Source: an uncultured Treponema sp. | GTDB lineage: Bacteria; Spirochaetota; Spirochaetia; Treponematales; Treponemataceae | Direction: 5' to 3' | NCBI GenBank assembly: GCA_934691925.1 | Contig: CAKUTI010000032.1 | Coordinates: 1 to 20,492 of the forward strand | Length of the DNA: 20,492 nt | Part shown: positions 7,182-14,844 of the stretch, piece after piece | Position numbering within the stretch: the first letter of the stretch is position 1 | How the letters are laid out: the number at the start of each line of letters is the position of its first letter | Translations under genes and position numbers: made by a program | Notes under the pieces: model-generated | What the model saw: the letters and a program-made list of their open reading frames with translations, nothing else | What the model was told of the DNA's origin: nothing | The model's database searches: none

Positions 7182-8048
7182 TTACAGGTCTTTTCCTGTA
7201 ATCTTTTTTACGCACTCGTGGTAGAGTTTTGATGTCTCTGCGACAACATCTGCCGGAACGCTCTTGATTTTCGGGTCGCCTGCGAGATTGTTCGCCTTGA
7301 GCCAGTCGCGGATAAACTGCTTGTCGTAGCTTGCCGGGCTTGTTCCGACTTTGTAAGTCTCCTTGTTCCAGAAGCGGCTTGAATCTGGAGTGAGAACTTC
7401 GTCTCCAAGAACAAGGTCGCCGTTCTCGTCAAGTCCGAATTCGAATTTTGTGTCTGCGATGATGATTCCGTTTTTAAGCGCGTGCTCGTAGCATTTCTTG
7501 TAGATTGCAATCGCTGTCTTTTCAATTTTGCTTCCGAGGTCTTTTCCAGGGAATTTCTTGTCAAGATCCTTTTTCATGTAGTCGATTGTGACGTTGATGT
7601 CGTGCCCCTCAGCCGCCTTTGTTGACGGAGTTACAATAGGCTCGTCGAGCTTTTCTGCCTGCTGGTATTCCTTTTCGAATTTGTGTCCGAGGAAAGGCTC
7701 TCCTTTTTTATAAGCCTCGTACATTGAGCCGAACATATATCCACGCACGATAACCTCATAAGGAATCATCTTGAGCTTCTTTACGAGAATTGTGCGTCCC
7801 TCAAACTCAGGCTTCTGGAATTCTTCAGGCATATCTTTAAGATTTGATGAAATCATATGGTTCTTAACGATGTCGCCTGTGTACTCAAACCAGAAATTTG
7901 AAAGCGCGTTGAGAACTTTGCCCTTGTCTGTAATCATAGTAGGCAGGATAACGTCAAAAGCGGAAATTCGGTCAGTTGTGACAATCACCATTCTTCCATC
8001 TTCCAAGTCATAAACCTCGCGGACTTTTCCGCTGATAATCTTTTTCAT
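7182..8048 (-). CDS. purC: SAICAR synthase (phosphoribosylaminoimidazole-succinocarboxamide synthase)
   Basis: ATP-dependent ligation of aspartate to CAIR in purine biosynthesis. The 288-residue protein shows SGKVREVYDL at the N-terminus, TTDRISAFDVILP, IPYEVIVRGYMFGSMYEAY, DTKFEFGLDENGDLVLGDE and LTPDSSRFW, the ATP- and substrate-binding signatures of the family; length matches the longer (eukaryote-like or spirochaete) PurC form. The ATG at 8048 is preceded by AAGGGG at a distance of nine bases, so unlike several neighbours this gene uses a Shine-Dalgarno leader. It is alone on its strand, with no other pur gene near. Confidence 0.96.
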   Translation of the reverse strand: MKKIISGKVREVYDLEDGRMVIVTTDRISAFDVILPTMITDKGKVLNALSNFWFEYTGDIVKNHMISSNLKDMPEEFQKPEFEGRTILVKKLKMIPYEVIVRGYMFGSMYEAYKKGEPFLGHKFEKEYQQAEKLDEPIVTPSTKAAEGHDINVTIDYMKKDLDKKFPGKDLGSKIEKTAIAIYKKCYEHALKNGIIIADTKFEFGLDENGDLVLGDEVLTPDSSRFWNKETYKVGTSPASYDKQFIRDWLKANNLAGDPKIKSVPADVVAETSKLYHECVKKITGKDL

Positions 8049-8072
8049 TTTCTAAAACCCCTTATGGAGAAT

Positions 8073-8101
8073 ATTTTAATGATATTTTGTTTTCTGAACA
8101 A
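8073..8101 (-). promoter_or_regulatory. Probable purC promoter
   Basis: On the minus strand TTGTTC (8101-8096), 17 bases and TAAAAT (8078-8073). This gives a leader of under 20 bases containing AAGGGG, too short for a purine riboswitch. Confidence 0.4.
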
Positions 8102-8359
8102 TATTTAAGAAAAAATCATGAAGATTTAAGGAAAGTTTCGGAGATTTTATTTTCGTTTTGAAGATGAGAAATTTGGAGATGAAAAATCAAAAAATTGAAA
8201 ATTTCCTCTCGCTGATGAAAATTTGCAAATTGAAAAGTTTAAAATCTGAAAATCGAAACGTTCTTTTCTTTGATGAAAAATTTGGAAAACAATTTTAATT
8301 TGATGAAATCTCAAAAAAGGCAAAAAATGCTGCTCATTCTTCCAAAACTTCTTCACAAG
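8102..8359. other. AT-rich intergenic spacer, no gene seen
   Basis: Strongly A/T-rich, with an excess of G and A over C on the plus strand. It contains short repeated words such as GATGAGAAATTTGGA (8164) and GATGAAAAATTTGGA (8272). The only ORF, 8147-8377 on the minus strand, encodes a Phe/Lys/Gln-rich peptide without a ribosome-binding site and reads as compositional noise. It could be a decayed gene, but nothing recognisable remains. Confidence 0.5.
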
Positions 8360-8388
8360 TTGAAAAATCTGGGACAAACAGATAACAT
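8360..8388 (+). promoter_or_regulatory. Probable pcnB promoter, near-leaderless
   Basis: TTGAAA (8360-8365), 17 bases, TAACAT (8383-8388), then nine bases to the GTG at 8398. No Shine-Dalgarno sequence lies between. Confidence 0.45.
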
Positions 8389-8397
8389 AGAGCCATT

Positions 8398-9480
8398 GTG
8401 TTAATACGTTATTCTTCAGACAGCAAGGGACACCCGGTAAAAAAGGCTGTCATTTACACTAAAGACGAGCATAAAATCCAGCGGGAAAAAATCGACCCGG
8501 ATGCTCTTTTTGTAATAAGCCATTTGAAGGAATGTGGCTACGACGCATTTATTGTTGGCGGAGCGGTCCGCGATTTGATTGTCGGAAAAAAACCTAAGGA
8601 TTTTGACATTGTGACCGAGGCGACTCCGTCAAGAATCAAGAAGCTATTCAGAAATTCAAGAATTATCGGAAAGCGGTTCCGCCTTGTCCATGTTTTTTTC
8701 GGCCAGAAGATTTTTGAGGTCTCGACTTTCCGCTCGATTGTTGATGGCTCTGTTGGAAACGCGTTCGGAACGATGGACGAGGATGTCCAGCGGCGGGATT
8801 TTTCGCTTAACGCGCTTTACTACGACCCTGTGAAAGAGCAGGTGATTGACTATGTGCATGGCGTTGAGGATATCCGCGAGAAAGTTATCCGGCCAGTGAT
8901 TCCTTTAGACAGAATTTTTGTTGAGGATCCGGTGCGTATGCTCCGCGCGGTAAAATACAGCGCGACAACCGGCTGCCGGCTTCCGCACTCGCTAAAGTCA
9001 AAAATCAGAAAATCCGCTCATCTTTTGTCGCCAGTCTCTCCGTCTCGTCTTACGGAAGAGCTTTTGAAGATTATAAATTCCGGCCATTCATATGACATAA
9101 TTTCTGCCGCACTCGACACTGACATTTTCATGTACTTGCAGCCTGCCGCCTGCGACAGAATATATGAAAGCAAGGATTTCGAGAAAAAATATATGCTCCA
9201 CTTGAAAGAGATGGACAATCTTGTGAACACGAATCCGGACGCGCGGCTCGGCTCAAAACTGAAATTTATGATTTACGATTTCATAAATTCTCTGACGGAC
9301 TGGAAAAAGGAAGTTTTGACAAAATCGGCTGCTGGAGAGCTTTACACTCATACTTGGAACGAGGTGCGCCGTTTTGTTCTTCCGATGAATCCTCAGCGCA
9401 CAGAGCTTGAATTCGCGATTAAAAACGCGATGGCGGAACTTGGAGTTGGCGTGAGGCTCGGAAAGAAAAAGAAGAAATAA
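8398..9480 (+). CDS. pcnB: Poly(A) polymerase / CCA-adding family nucleotidyltransferase, PcnB type
   Basis: A 360-residue class II nucleotidyltransferase that adds nucleotides to RNA 3' ends. The head domain has FIVGGAVRDLIVG (51-63) and the catalytic carboxylates D68 and D70 in KPKDFDIVTEATP, with the third likely E107 in FEVSTFR. RRDFSLNALYYDP (132-144) and VEDPVRMLRAVKYS (175-188) complete the core. The N-terminus (YTKDEHKI, then DALFVISHLKECGY) and the short basic tail KKKKK resemble poly(A) polymerase I rather than CCA-adding enzyme, but sequence alone separates these activities poorly. Start is GTG at 8398, supported by the promoter at 8360-8388. A hairpin terminator follows the stop. 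Confidence 0.85.
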   Translation: MLIRYSSDSKGHPVKKAVIYTKDEHKIQREKIDPDALFVISHLKECGYDAFIVGGAVRDLIVGKKPKDFDIVTEATPSRIKKLFRNSRIIGKRFRLVHVFFGQKIFEVSTFRSIVDGSVGNAFGTMDEDVQRRDFSLNALYYDPVKEQVIDYVHGVEDIREKVIRPVIPLDRIFVEDPVRMLRAVKYSATTGCRLPHSLKSKIRKSAHLLSPVSPSRLTEELLKIINSGHSYDIISAALDTDIFMYLQPAACDRIYESKDFEKKYMLHLKEMDNLVNTNPDARLGSKLKFMIYDFINSLTDWKKEVLTKSAAGELYTHTWNEVRRFVLPMNPQRTELEFAIKNAMAELGVGVRLGKKKKK

Positions 9481-9506
9481 GGAAGATAAAACTTAGATTT
9501 TCAGTT

Positions 9507-9544
9507 TGCGGTCGTTTGGCTTTTCAGGCGGCCGCAGTTTTTTT
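9507..9544 (+). terminator. Rho-independent terminator of pcnB
   Basis: TGCGGTCG (9507-9514) pairs with CGGCCGCA (9529-9536) through eight positions including one G-U pair, followed by a G and seven T (9538-9544). It lies 26 bases after the pcnB stop. Confidence 0.75.
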
Positions 9545-9590
9545 GCGTTTTATGTATTTTTTCTCTTATGGAAGCCGTTTTCAAATTATG

Positions 9591-10553
9591 TTAAGCCGAT
9601 TTTTCGCTTTGATCGGGGCGGAGAAGCCTGTCAATCACGATGTAGACTTCCTCGACAAGAACTCCAGACTTTTTCTCGACTGAAGAAATCACGTAGTTCT
9701 TGATTTCCTGGCTTATTTCCGTGAGATTTCTTTCCATCGGCAAGTCCACAACGAGAATGAAGATGTAGCCTGCCTTGCTGTTCCTGATTGAAAGCTTTTT
9801 CACGTGGACTCTGCCGTTGTATCCTGAGATTATCTCAGATGTCATTCTTGCGAGAACCGCGTGCGAGACTTCTTTCCGCTTGCTCTGCGAGAATGACGGC
9901 TTTACAACCGATTTTTCAAAAAGCCTTGTATTCTGCGACGGAACGTTTTCGCTTTTGCTTTCTCCGAACAGTTTTTCAAGAATATTCATCAGAATTTTGC
10001 GCTTTGCAAGCGAAACTCTGATTGAATTCACGAAGATTTTGGAATAGTTTCTGTCGTTTACTTCGTACGCGCGTACAGGAATAACGTGCTTTCCCTCAAT
10101 CTGGCGGCTTCTTCTTGCCTCGTCCATTTGCTCAGGAGTCGCGATGTCCTCGATTCTTATGTATTTTTCAGGAAGCGGAAGCTGCAGGCGCATTGCAATC
10201 TTGTTCACCATTTTTTCAGATGTTCCGAGAATCAGAATTTTTCGGATTTTATTCTGAAGAATCGCGCGCGCAACATCGTCTCTGTGCTCCTTGTCGTCAA
10301 AAAGCGCTACGCGGACAGCTCCCATGTAGTTTTTTTCTAGTTTTGCCGAGTGTCCGGCGAGAATTTCATCGTCCTTGATTAAAAGCCCGTCATCGATAAT
10401 CGTCTTGATTCCGAATTTCTGCGCTACAAGCTTTGCCCTGAAAGATTTTCCGGTTCCGCTCGGCCCGTAAAACGCGTAGGCTTGAATTCCTTTTTTTTTG
10501 ATTCCGAGAAGCTCTTTTGTGTAATCAAGGATGCTGTCAAAACTGAAATCCAT
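9591..10553 (-). CDS. P-loop ATPase with a possible Asp23/Gls24-like C-terminal domain
   Basis: A 320-residue soluble protein with a Walker A motif GPSGTGKS at 30-37, preceded by a beta strand (IQAYAFY). A segment VRVALFDD may act as Walker B. The middle part holds KILILGTSEKM and a basic stretch (RNYSKIFVNSIRVSLAKRK). The last 110 residues (KEVSHAVLARMTSEIISGY onward) alternate strand and helix in the manner of Asp23/Gls24 domains. That second call is tentative. The ATG at 10553 lies one base after the rluA stop; a TTG nine bases upstream is a poorer start. A strong promoter inside the end of rluA probably gives it its own transcript. Function unknown. Confidence 0.75.
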   Translation of the reverse strand: MDFSFDSILDYTKELLGIKKKGIQAYAFYGPSGTGKSFRAKLVAQKFGIKTIIDDGLLIKDDEILAGHSAKLEKNYMGAVRVALFDDKEHRDDVARAILQNKIRKILILGTSEKMVNKIAMRLQLPLPEKYIRIEDIATPEQMDEARRSRQIEGKHVIPVRAYEVNDRNYSKIFVNSIRVSLAKRKILMNILEKLFGESKSENVPSQNTRLFEKSVVKPSFSQSKRKEVSHAVLARMTSEIISGYNGRVHVKKLSIRNSKAGYIFILVVDLPMERNLTEISQEIKNYVISSVEKKSGVLVEEVYIVIDRLLRPDQSEKSA

Positions 10554-10554
10554 A

Positions 10555-11559
10555 TTATTCAATTATAATGCCGTTGCTTGTGTTTATCAAAGAGTCGGAA
10601 AGAATTTTCTTAAAATTTTCTGAAATTTCACATTCGATTTTTGACTCAGGAAGAATTAGTGCCGCCGCGTGAAGAAAAAAGTCGCGTCCGTATTTTGAAG
10701 CGTCGATTTTCTCTCCGCCGTAAGCTATGTCGCCTAAAAGCGGAAATCCGTGGCTTGCGGACTGCGCGCGGATTTGGTGTGTTCTTCCAGTCTCAATCTC
10801 GTATTTTACAAGCGTGACTTCAGCTTTTTTTGCGTCTGGAAAAATTCCGTGGGCGAGCGGAGTCGCGTGTGTTACGGCCGTTTTTGAATTTTCATTTTCC
10901 GCGCCGATTTTCACGGTCTTGAAATCGTTTTTTTGAGATTCTTTTTCTTCTGATTTTGAAATTTCATCATTCCAGCTTTGCTCAGATTTTAAATTTCCCT
11001 GGCAAAGCCCAAGGTAGATTTTCCGCGCCGTGTGTTTTTTTATGATTTCAGAAAAATATTTCGCGCCTTTTAAGCTCTGCGAAATCACGAGAATTCCAGA
11101 AGTTTTGCGGTCGAGGCGGTGGAGCGGCCCTGGCGAGAAGGAAAGCGAGTCTTTTTTTTGATGATGGAATTCAAAGTCGCTTTTCACCATGTCTGAAAGA
11201 GACGTTTTTCCGTTTCCGCCCTGAACTGCGATGTCGTAAGGCTTGTTTAAAATCAGAAAGTCTTCGTTTCTGAAAATTATCATTGATTCTGGGAGAGGCT
11301 TCGCGTTTTTTCTTTTATCCTGAAAATTGTTTTCAGCTTTTTTTTCGCTTTTTGAGAGAAGAAAATCCGCAATCTGAATGTCGTCGTCTTCAAAAACTTT
11401 CGCGCTTCCGTCGCATTTTTTGCCGTTGAGCTTTATCAGACCTTTTCGCAATGACTTGTAAATAGAAGAAATCGATTCTTCGTTTAGAAAACGCCTGATG
11501 ATTCTGTCGAAACGCCTTCCGCTGTCGTCTTTTCCTGCCTTAAAATGAACAAAATTCAT
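10555..11559 (-). CDS. RluA-family 23S rRNA-type pseudouridine synthase
   Basis: A 334-residue enzyme isomerising uridine to pseudouridine in RNA. An N-terminal S4-like RNA-binding domain (RRFDRIIRRFL, then SIYKSLRKGLIKLNGKK) precedes the catalytic domain, with LNKPYDIAVQGG, the active-site motif PLHRLDRKTSGIL (catalytic D150), KIYLGLCQG and GRTHQIRAQSASHGFPLLGD. Architecture is that of RluC/RluD; the target site cannot be read from sequence. A Lys/Glu/Asn-rich insertion sits near 68-90, and another (SEEKESQKNDF) lies inside the catalytic domain. The frame is open to 11817, but the extra part overlaps the divergent gene; ATG 11559 begins the S4 domain. Confidence 0.9.
   Translation of the reverse strand: MNFVHFKAGKDDSGRRFDRIIRRFLNEESISSIYKSLRKGLIKLNGKKCDGSAKVFEDDDIQIADFLLSKSEKKAENNFQDKRKNAKPLPESMIIFRNEDFLILNKPYDIAVQGGNGKTSLSDMVKSDFEFHHQKKDSLSFSPGPLHRLDRKTSGILVISQSLKGAKYFSEIIKKHTARKIYLGLCQGNLKSEQSWNDEISKSEEKESQKNDFKTVKIGAENENSKTAVTHATPLAHGIFPDAKKAEVTLVKYEIETGRTHQIRAQSASHGFPLLGDIAYGGEKIDASKYGRDFFLHAAALILPESKIECEISENFKKILSDSLINTSNGIIIE
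10562..10590 (-). promoter_or_regulatory. Strong promoter of the P-loop ATPase gene, leaderless, inside rluA
   Basis: On the minus strand TTGATA (10590-10585; five of six consensus), exactly 17 bases, and a perfect TATAAT (10567-10562), then eight bases to the ATG at 10553. It overlaps the last codons of rluA. This is the best promoter match in the window. Confidence 0.75.
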
Positions 11560-11568
11560 AGCAATTAA

Positions 11569-11574
11569 AATATA
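11569..11574 (-). promoter_or_regulatory. Candidate -10 box of the rluA-family gene
   Basis: TATATT on the minus strand ends nine bases before the ATG at 11559. There is no convincing -35 box and no Shine-Dalgarno sequence. It lies back to back with the promoter of the divergent gene at 11629. Confidence 0.3.
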
Positions 11575-11590
11575 ATGGAAAAATCTTGTC

Positions 11591-11619
11591 TTGAATATAA
11601 AGATTTCAATCGTTAAAAT
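11591..11619 (+). promoter_or_regulatory. Promoter of the PAP2 / Rnf-like operon, near-leaderless
   Basis: TTGAAT (11591-11596), 17 bases, TAAAAT (11614-11619), then nine bases to the ATG at 11629. No other promoter of this quality was seen before the Rnf-like genes, so it may drive the whole unit to 20155. Confidence 0.55.
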
Positions 11620-11628
11620 TATAAGCCT

Positions 11629-12111
11629 ATGTTGGATGCCGCAGAAAATCAGATTCAGACACTTTTGGGAAGCCCGCTTTTCTTGGGCTGCATTTTCAGC
11701 TGGTTTTCTGCCCAGTTCATAAAAACCGCAATCAAGCTTTTTTTTGGAAAAATCCACAGCTTCAAGGACTTGTTCGAGCTTTTGTTCTGGCGGACAGGAA
11801 GCATGCCTTCTAGCCATTCTTCGATTACTGCGTGTCTTTGCACGATGATTGGATTCCGTTCAGGATTCGACTCTGACATTTTCATTCTTGCGTTCGTTTT
11901 CTTTCTTGTGACAATCCGCGATGCTGTCGGCGTGCGACGCGCAAACGGCTTTCAGGCGAGGAGAATCAACGAGATTGGCGAGACGTTGAAGGAAAAAGGT
12001 CTTCTTGAAGATTATCAGAAACTGAAAGAAGTGAACGGACATTCGCCGATGGAAGTTTTTGTCGGAAGCCTTTTGGGATTTTTTATTGGAGTCGCTTTTT
12101 CAGTTCTATGA
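11629..12111 (+). CDS. Divergent PAP2-family membrane protein (YuiD / DUF212 type)
   Basis: A 160-residue membrane protein of the divergent PAP2 family, related to acid phosphatases that act on lipid phosphates. Visible motifs are GSMPSSHS (57-64), IRDAVGVRRANGFQA (96-110) and NGHSPMEVFVGSLLG (136-150), which together match the YuiD pattern. Three to four hydrophobic segments are present (about 16-40, 84-96, 144-159). Its substrate is not known for the family. It heads the long plus-strand unit, and its stop overlaps the next start by four bases (ATGA), so the two are translationally coupled. Confidence 0.9.
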   Translation: MLDAAENQIQTLLGSPLFLGCIFSWFSAQFIKTAIKLFFGKIHSFKDLFELLFWRTGSMPSSHSSITACLCTMIGFRSGFDSDIFILAFVFFLVTIRDAVGVRRANGFQARRINEIGETLKEKGLLEDYQKLKEVNGHSPMEVFVGSLLGFFIGVAFSVL

Positions 12112-13496
12112 AAATCAAATCGGCGGCTTTTTTTTCTCTTGGAATTTTCATTTTTTCTCTCGTTTTTATGCTCGCTTTCCGCACGGTTCCTGTTTCAAAG
12201 CTTTGGAAAGGCTACGAGATTTTTTATGTTTATTCAAACAGCCTTTCTGAAAGCGATATTCTTTACGTGCTTGAAAAAAACGGCTGCGAGGGCGTAATTT
12301 CTCAGGGAAACCAAAAATATCCGGTCGTGTCGCCGGTGAGTCCTGTCCAAATTCAAAAAGAAAATTCTTATATTTACAGACGGAACGGATTTTTCACCGA
12401 CAGGACAAAGTCTGCGCGCGTTTTTTATATTCCGGACGGGCAGTCAAAAAATATCGAGAAGTCCGCTTTTGAAATTTCGGCTTTTCAGGGAACTGTCTGC
12501 GGCGGAGACGGAAAAACAGCTTTTCCGTGGATTTCCCCGATAATCGCGCTTGTTTTCGCGCTTGTTCTCCTTTATTTTTCACAGAACAGAAAATTTTTCG
12601 CGTTCGCGGCTTTTTTTTCGGTTCTTTTTGCTTTTTGCCGCCCGCTTTACACGGTTTCTGCGGCCGCTGTCTTTTTGATGTTCTCATTTTTTCTTTTGCA
12701 GAAAATTTGGGGACGGCGGCGGTGCAGAAAAACTTTTTTTAATTCGCCTTACGCGCTTGTTTTTGCCTCGTCTCCGCTATTGATTCTGATTTTTTCGTCG
12801 CTTGCAAACGCGGCTTTTTATCTTTTGGCAGTTCTCGCGTCTTTTTCTAGCATTTATCTTTACAGATTTTTTGAGGAAAGGCAAAACGCGAGATACAGTT
12901 TCAAGCCGGTTATGATTATGTCGTCAAAAATGATTCCGATTGTCGGGCGGAACGGAATCCGGCTTATGGGCTTGATGTGCGCTGTGATTCTTGTTCTTTT
13001 TTCAGCTTTCTTTTTTCTCGGTCGCGTCTCAAATGCCGGAAACGATTCGTCAACGCCGTCTCTTCCGTCTCCTGTCTCAAAAAATGACGAGTCTTTGCCG
13101 AGTTTTTCAGACTTTTTGGACTGGAGCTGGAACACAATCACTTTTCCATACAGAAGACTTTCTGAAAACGCTTCATCTCCGAAAGACGGAGACACAGTCT
13201 CGATTCCTGACTACGCTGAAAATGACGGACTTATAACGGAATACGAGTCGAAAATGTACGTTTACGACAGCAAATTCAGGGATTCTGTCTCAAGGCAGGT
13301 TGAGTCGCTTGATTATCCCTCGCTTGAAAAAATGATGATGGAGCAGGGAAAATCCTCATCTTACGGATATTCAAAGGGAAAACTTTCATCATCTGAAAAG
13401 TTCGGCGCGGTCTTGCTTCTTTCGTTCGCTTTGATTTCTTTCGCGCTTTCAGGATATTATATTGTAGGTAGAAAACGGTATGGTCTCAGCATATAA
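12108..13496 (+). CDS. Multi-pass membrane protein of unknown function, in the Rnf-like operon
   Basis: A 462-residue protein. An N-terminal hydrophobic segment (about 6-24) is followed by an extracytoplasmic-looking region to about 140 and a block of five or so membrane segments (about 142-300). A large soluble Ser/Pro/Asp-rich loop (about 305-430) and a final membrane segment (about 437-453) complete it. Phe, Ser and Ala are very frequent. I recognise no family. It overlaps the upstream PAP2 gene by four bases and the downstream rnfC-like gene by 17, the tightest link in the operon, which suggests it works with the Rnf-like complex. Ribosome-binding signals are weak, so coupling probably drives its translation. 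Confidence 0.7.
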   Translation: MKIKSAAFFSLGIFIFSLVFMLAFRTVPVSKLWKGYEIFYVYSNSLSESDILYVLEKNGCEGVISQGNQKYPVVSPVSPVQIQKENSYIYRRNGFFTDRTKSARVFYIPDGQSKNIEKSAFEISAFQGTVCGGDGKTAFPWISPIIALVFALVLLYFSQNRKFFAFAAFFSVLFAFCRPLYTVSAAAVFLMFSFFLLQKIWGRRRCRKTFFNSPYALVFASSPLLILIFSSLANAAFYLLAVLASFSSIYLYRFFEERQNARYSFKPVMIMSSKMIPIVGRNGIRLMGLMCAVILVLFSAFFFLGRVSNAGNDSSTPSLPSPVSKNDESLPSFSDFLDWSWNTITFPYRRLSENASSPKDGDTVSIPDYAENDGLITEYESKMYVYDSKFRDSVSRQVESLDYPSLEKMMMEQGKSSSYGYSKGKLSSSEKFGAVLLLSFALISFALSGYYIVGRKRYGLSI

Positions 13497-14844
13497 CTTT
13501 AAGTCGCCTGACGAGGGAAAATTCGCTCTTGCCGCAAACGCATTCTTGCCGTCTCATTGTGTTGTTCCGCTTTATGGCGAAATTTTAATAGGCGAGGGCG
13601 AGCTGGTAAAAGAAGGCCAGGTGATTGCGAAAACAAAGGACATTTACATTAACGCTCCAGTTTCCGGTGTTGTCGAGAAAATCGAAAACGGAGTTTTTTC
13701 AAGCAGAAAAAAAGGACTTTGCGCGAAAATCGCCCTTAAAGGCTCGCTTGTCTTCACTGGAAAAAAATCTTTTGAGACCGGCTGGCAGAGCTACGAAAAA
13801 GAGACTTTGACTTATAAATTGAAAGAAGCTGGAGTTTTAAGCACGTTTTCAAGGAAAATTTCGCTTTATTCAAAGATAAAAAATATCAAAAAAGCGAATC
13901 CGATACTTGTTCTCCGGCTTTTTGATGACGATCCGTCGGTTTTAACAGAACGTTTTGTCTCTAAAAATTATGCGCGGCAAGTGATTTTCGGCGCGATGAT
14001 TCTCGCGAAGGCAAGCGGCTCGGATGTTTTGGTTTTAGCGCAGGACAAATATTCGAAAATTCAGATTGACGAATTTTTGCCAAGAAATCAGATTTCAGAG
14101 AATCAGAATTCTGAAACCGTTGAAAATCCTGAAAATTTAGGAAGCCAGATTCTTTCAAACCAGATTAAAGTTTTTCAAGTTGAAGTTGACACGAGAAAAT
14201 ATCCTTGCGGAAGCGAGCATTGCCTTGTTTCTGCCGTGAAAAAAAATCTTTCAGACGAATCCTTGAAATCTCTTGGCAAAAACGACTTTTTTGTTGACAG
14301 CGTCACGGCTTTTCACGCTTACAACGCGATTGTGCTTGGAAAGCCTGAGATAAACGCGTTTGTCCATGTTACAGGCGACTGCCTGAATTCCGCGGCGGTT
14401 ATGAACGTGAAGCTTGGAACAAGCTTGAGAGACGTTGCTGAAATGTGCGGCGGATTCAAGCGAAAACTTTCAAGAATCGTGATAAACGGAACTGTGAAAG
14501 GCATTTCCGTGAAAAATCTTGACATTCCTGTTGTAAAATCGATGAAGTCGATAGAATTCGTTCCGGCAAAGCAGGTGAAAAATCCTTGTTCTGAAACTTG
14601 CGTAAGGTGCGGAAACTGCCGGAAAGTCTGCCCGGCGGAGCTTTGGCCAGGAAATCTCTATAGAATTGCGCATCTTGACGGAATAAGCGGCGGGCTTTTG
14701 GACTCAAAGACAATCGCTGATTCCGCAGTCCTGTGCATGGAGTGCGGGCTTTGCAATTCTGTTTGTCCGTCGCGACTTCCGCTGCAGCAGACAATTTCGT
14801 TGTTAAAGGAAAAAATCAATGACGATGAACACAAAAATCAATAA
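13480..14844 (+). CDS. rnfC: RnfC-like subunit keeping two [4Fe-4S] motifs but lacking the FMN/NADH loop
   Basis: A 454-residue homologue of RnfC, the soluble NADH-side subunit of the ferredoxin:NAD oxidoreductase. The N-terminal barrel-sandwich part reads ELVKEGQVIA then INAPVSGVVEKIE. Later parts match in order: KYPCGSEHCL for the usual YPxGxE, NAIVLGKPEINAFVHVTGD, and GTSLRDVAEMCGGF. Two ferredoxin-type motifs are complete: C374, C377, C380, C384 and C419, C422, C425, C429. The glycine-rich stretch expected after LKEAG (residues 114-119) reads VLSTFSRKISL, and the usual NGAECEPYLT reads RLFDDDPSVLT. Binding of FMN and NADH is therefore doubtful. It overlaps the genes on both sides. Confidence 0.88.
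   Translation: MVSAYNFKSPDEGKFALAANAFLPSHCVVPLYGEILIGEGELVKEGQVIAKTKDIYINAPVSGVVEKIENGVFSSRKKGLCAKIALKGSLVFTGKKSFETGWQSYEKETLTYKLKEAGVLSTFSRKISLYSKIKNIKKANPILVLRLFDDDPSVLTERFVSKNYARQVIFGAMILAKASGSDVLVLAQDKYSKIQIDEFLPRNQISENQNSETVENPENLGSQILSNQIKVFQVEVDTRKYPCGSEHCLVSAVKKNLSDESLKSLGKNDFFVDSVTAFHAYNAIVLGKPEINAFVHVTGDCLNSAAVMNVKLGTSLRDVAEMCGGFKRKLSRIVINGTVKGISVKNLDIPVVKSMKSIEFVPAKQVKNPCSETCVRCGNCRKVCPAELWPGNLYRIAHLDGISGGLLDSKTIADSAVLCMECGLCNSVCPSRLPLQQTISLLKEKINDDEHKNQ

Noticed and set aside
8049..8100. Possible purine riboswitch upstream of purC
   Set aside because: The predicted leader is under 20 bases and shows no aptamer-like helices.
8147..8377. 76-residue open frame on the minus strand
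   Set aside because: Phe/Lys/Gln-rich low-complexity peptide in an AT-rich spacer, overlapping the pcnB promoter; no start signal.
11560..11817. N-terminal extension of the pseudouridine synthase to 420 residues
   Set aside because: The extra 86 residues are antisense to the PAP2 gene and its promoter, and the S4 domain begins exactly at the ATG at 11559.
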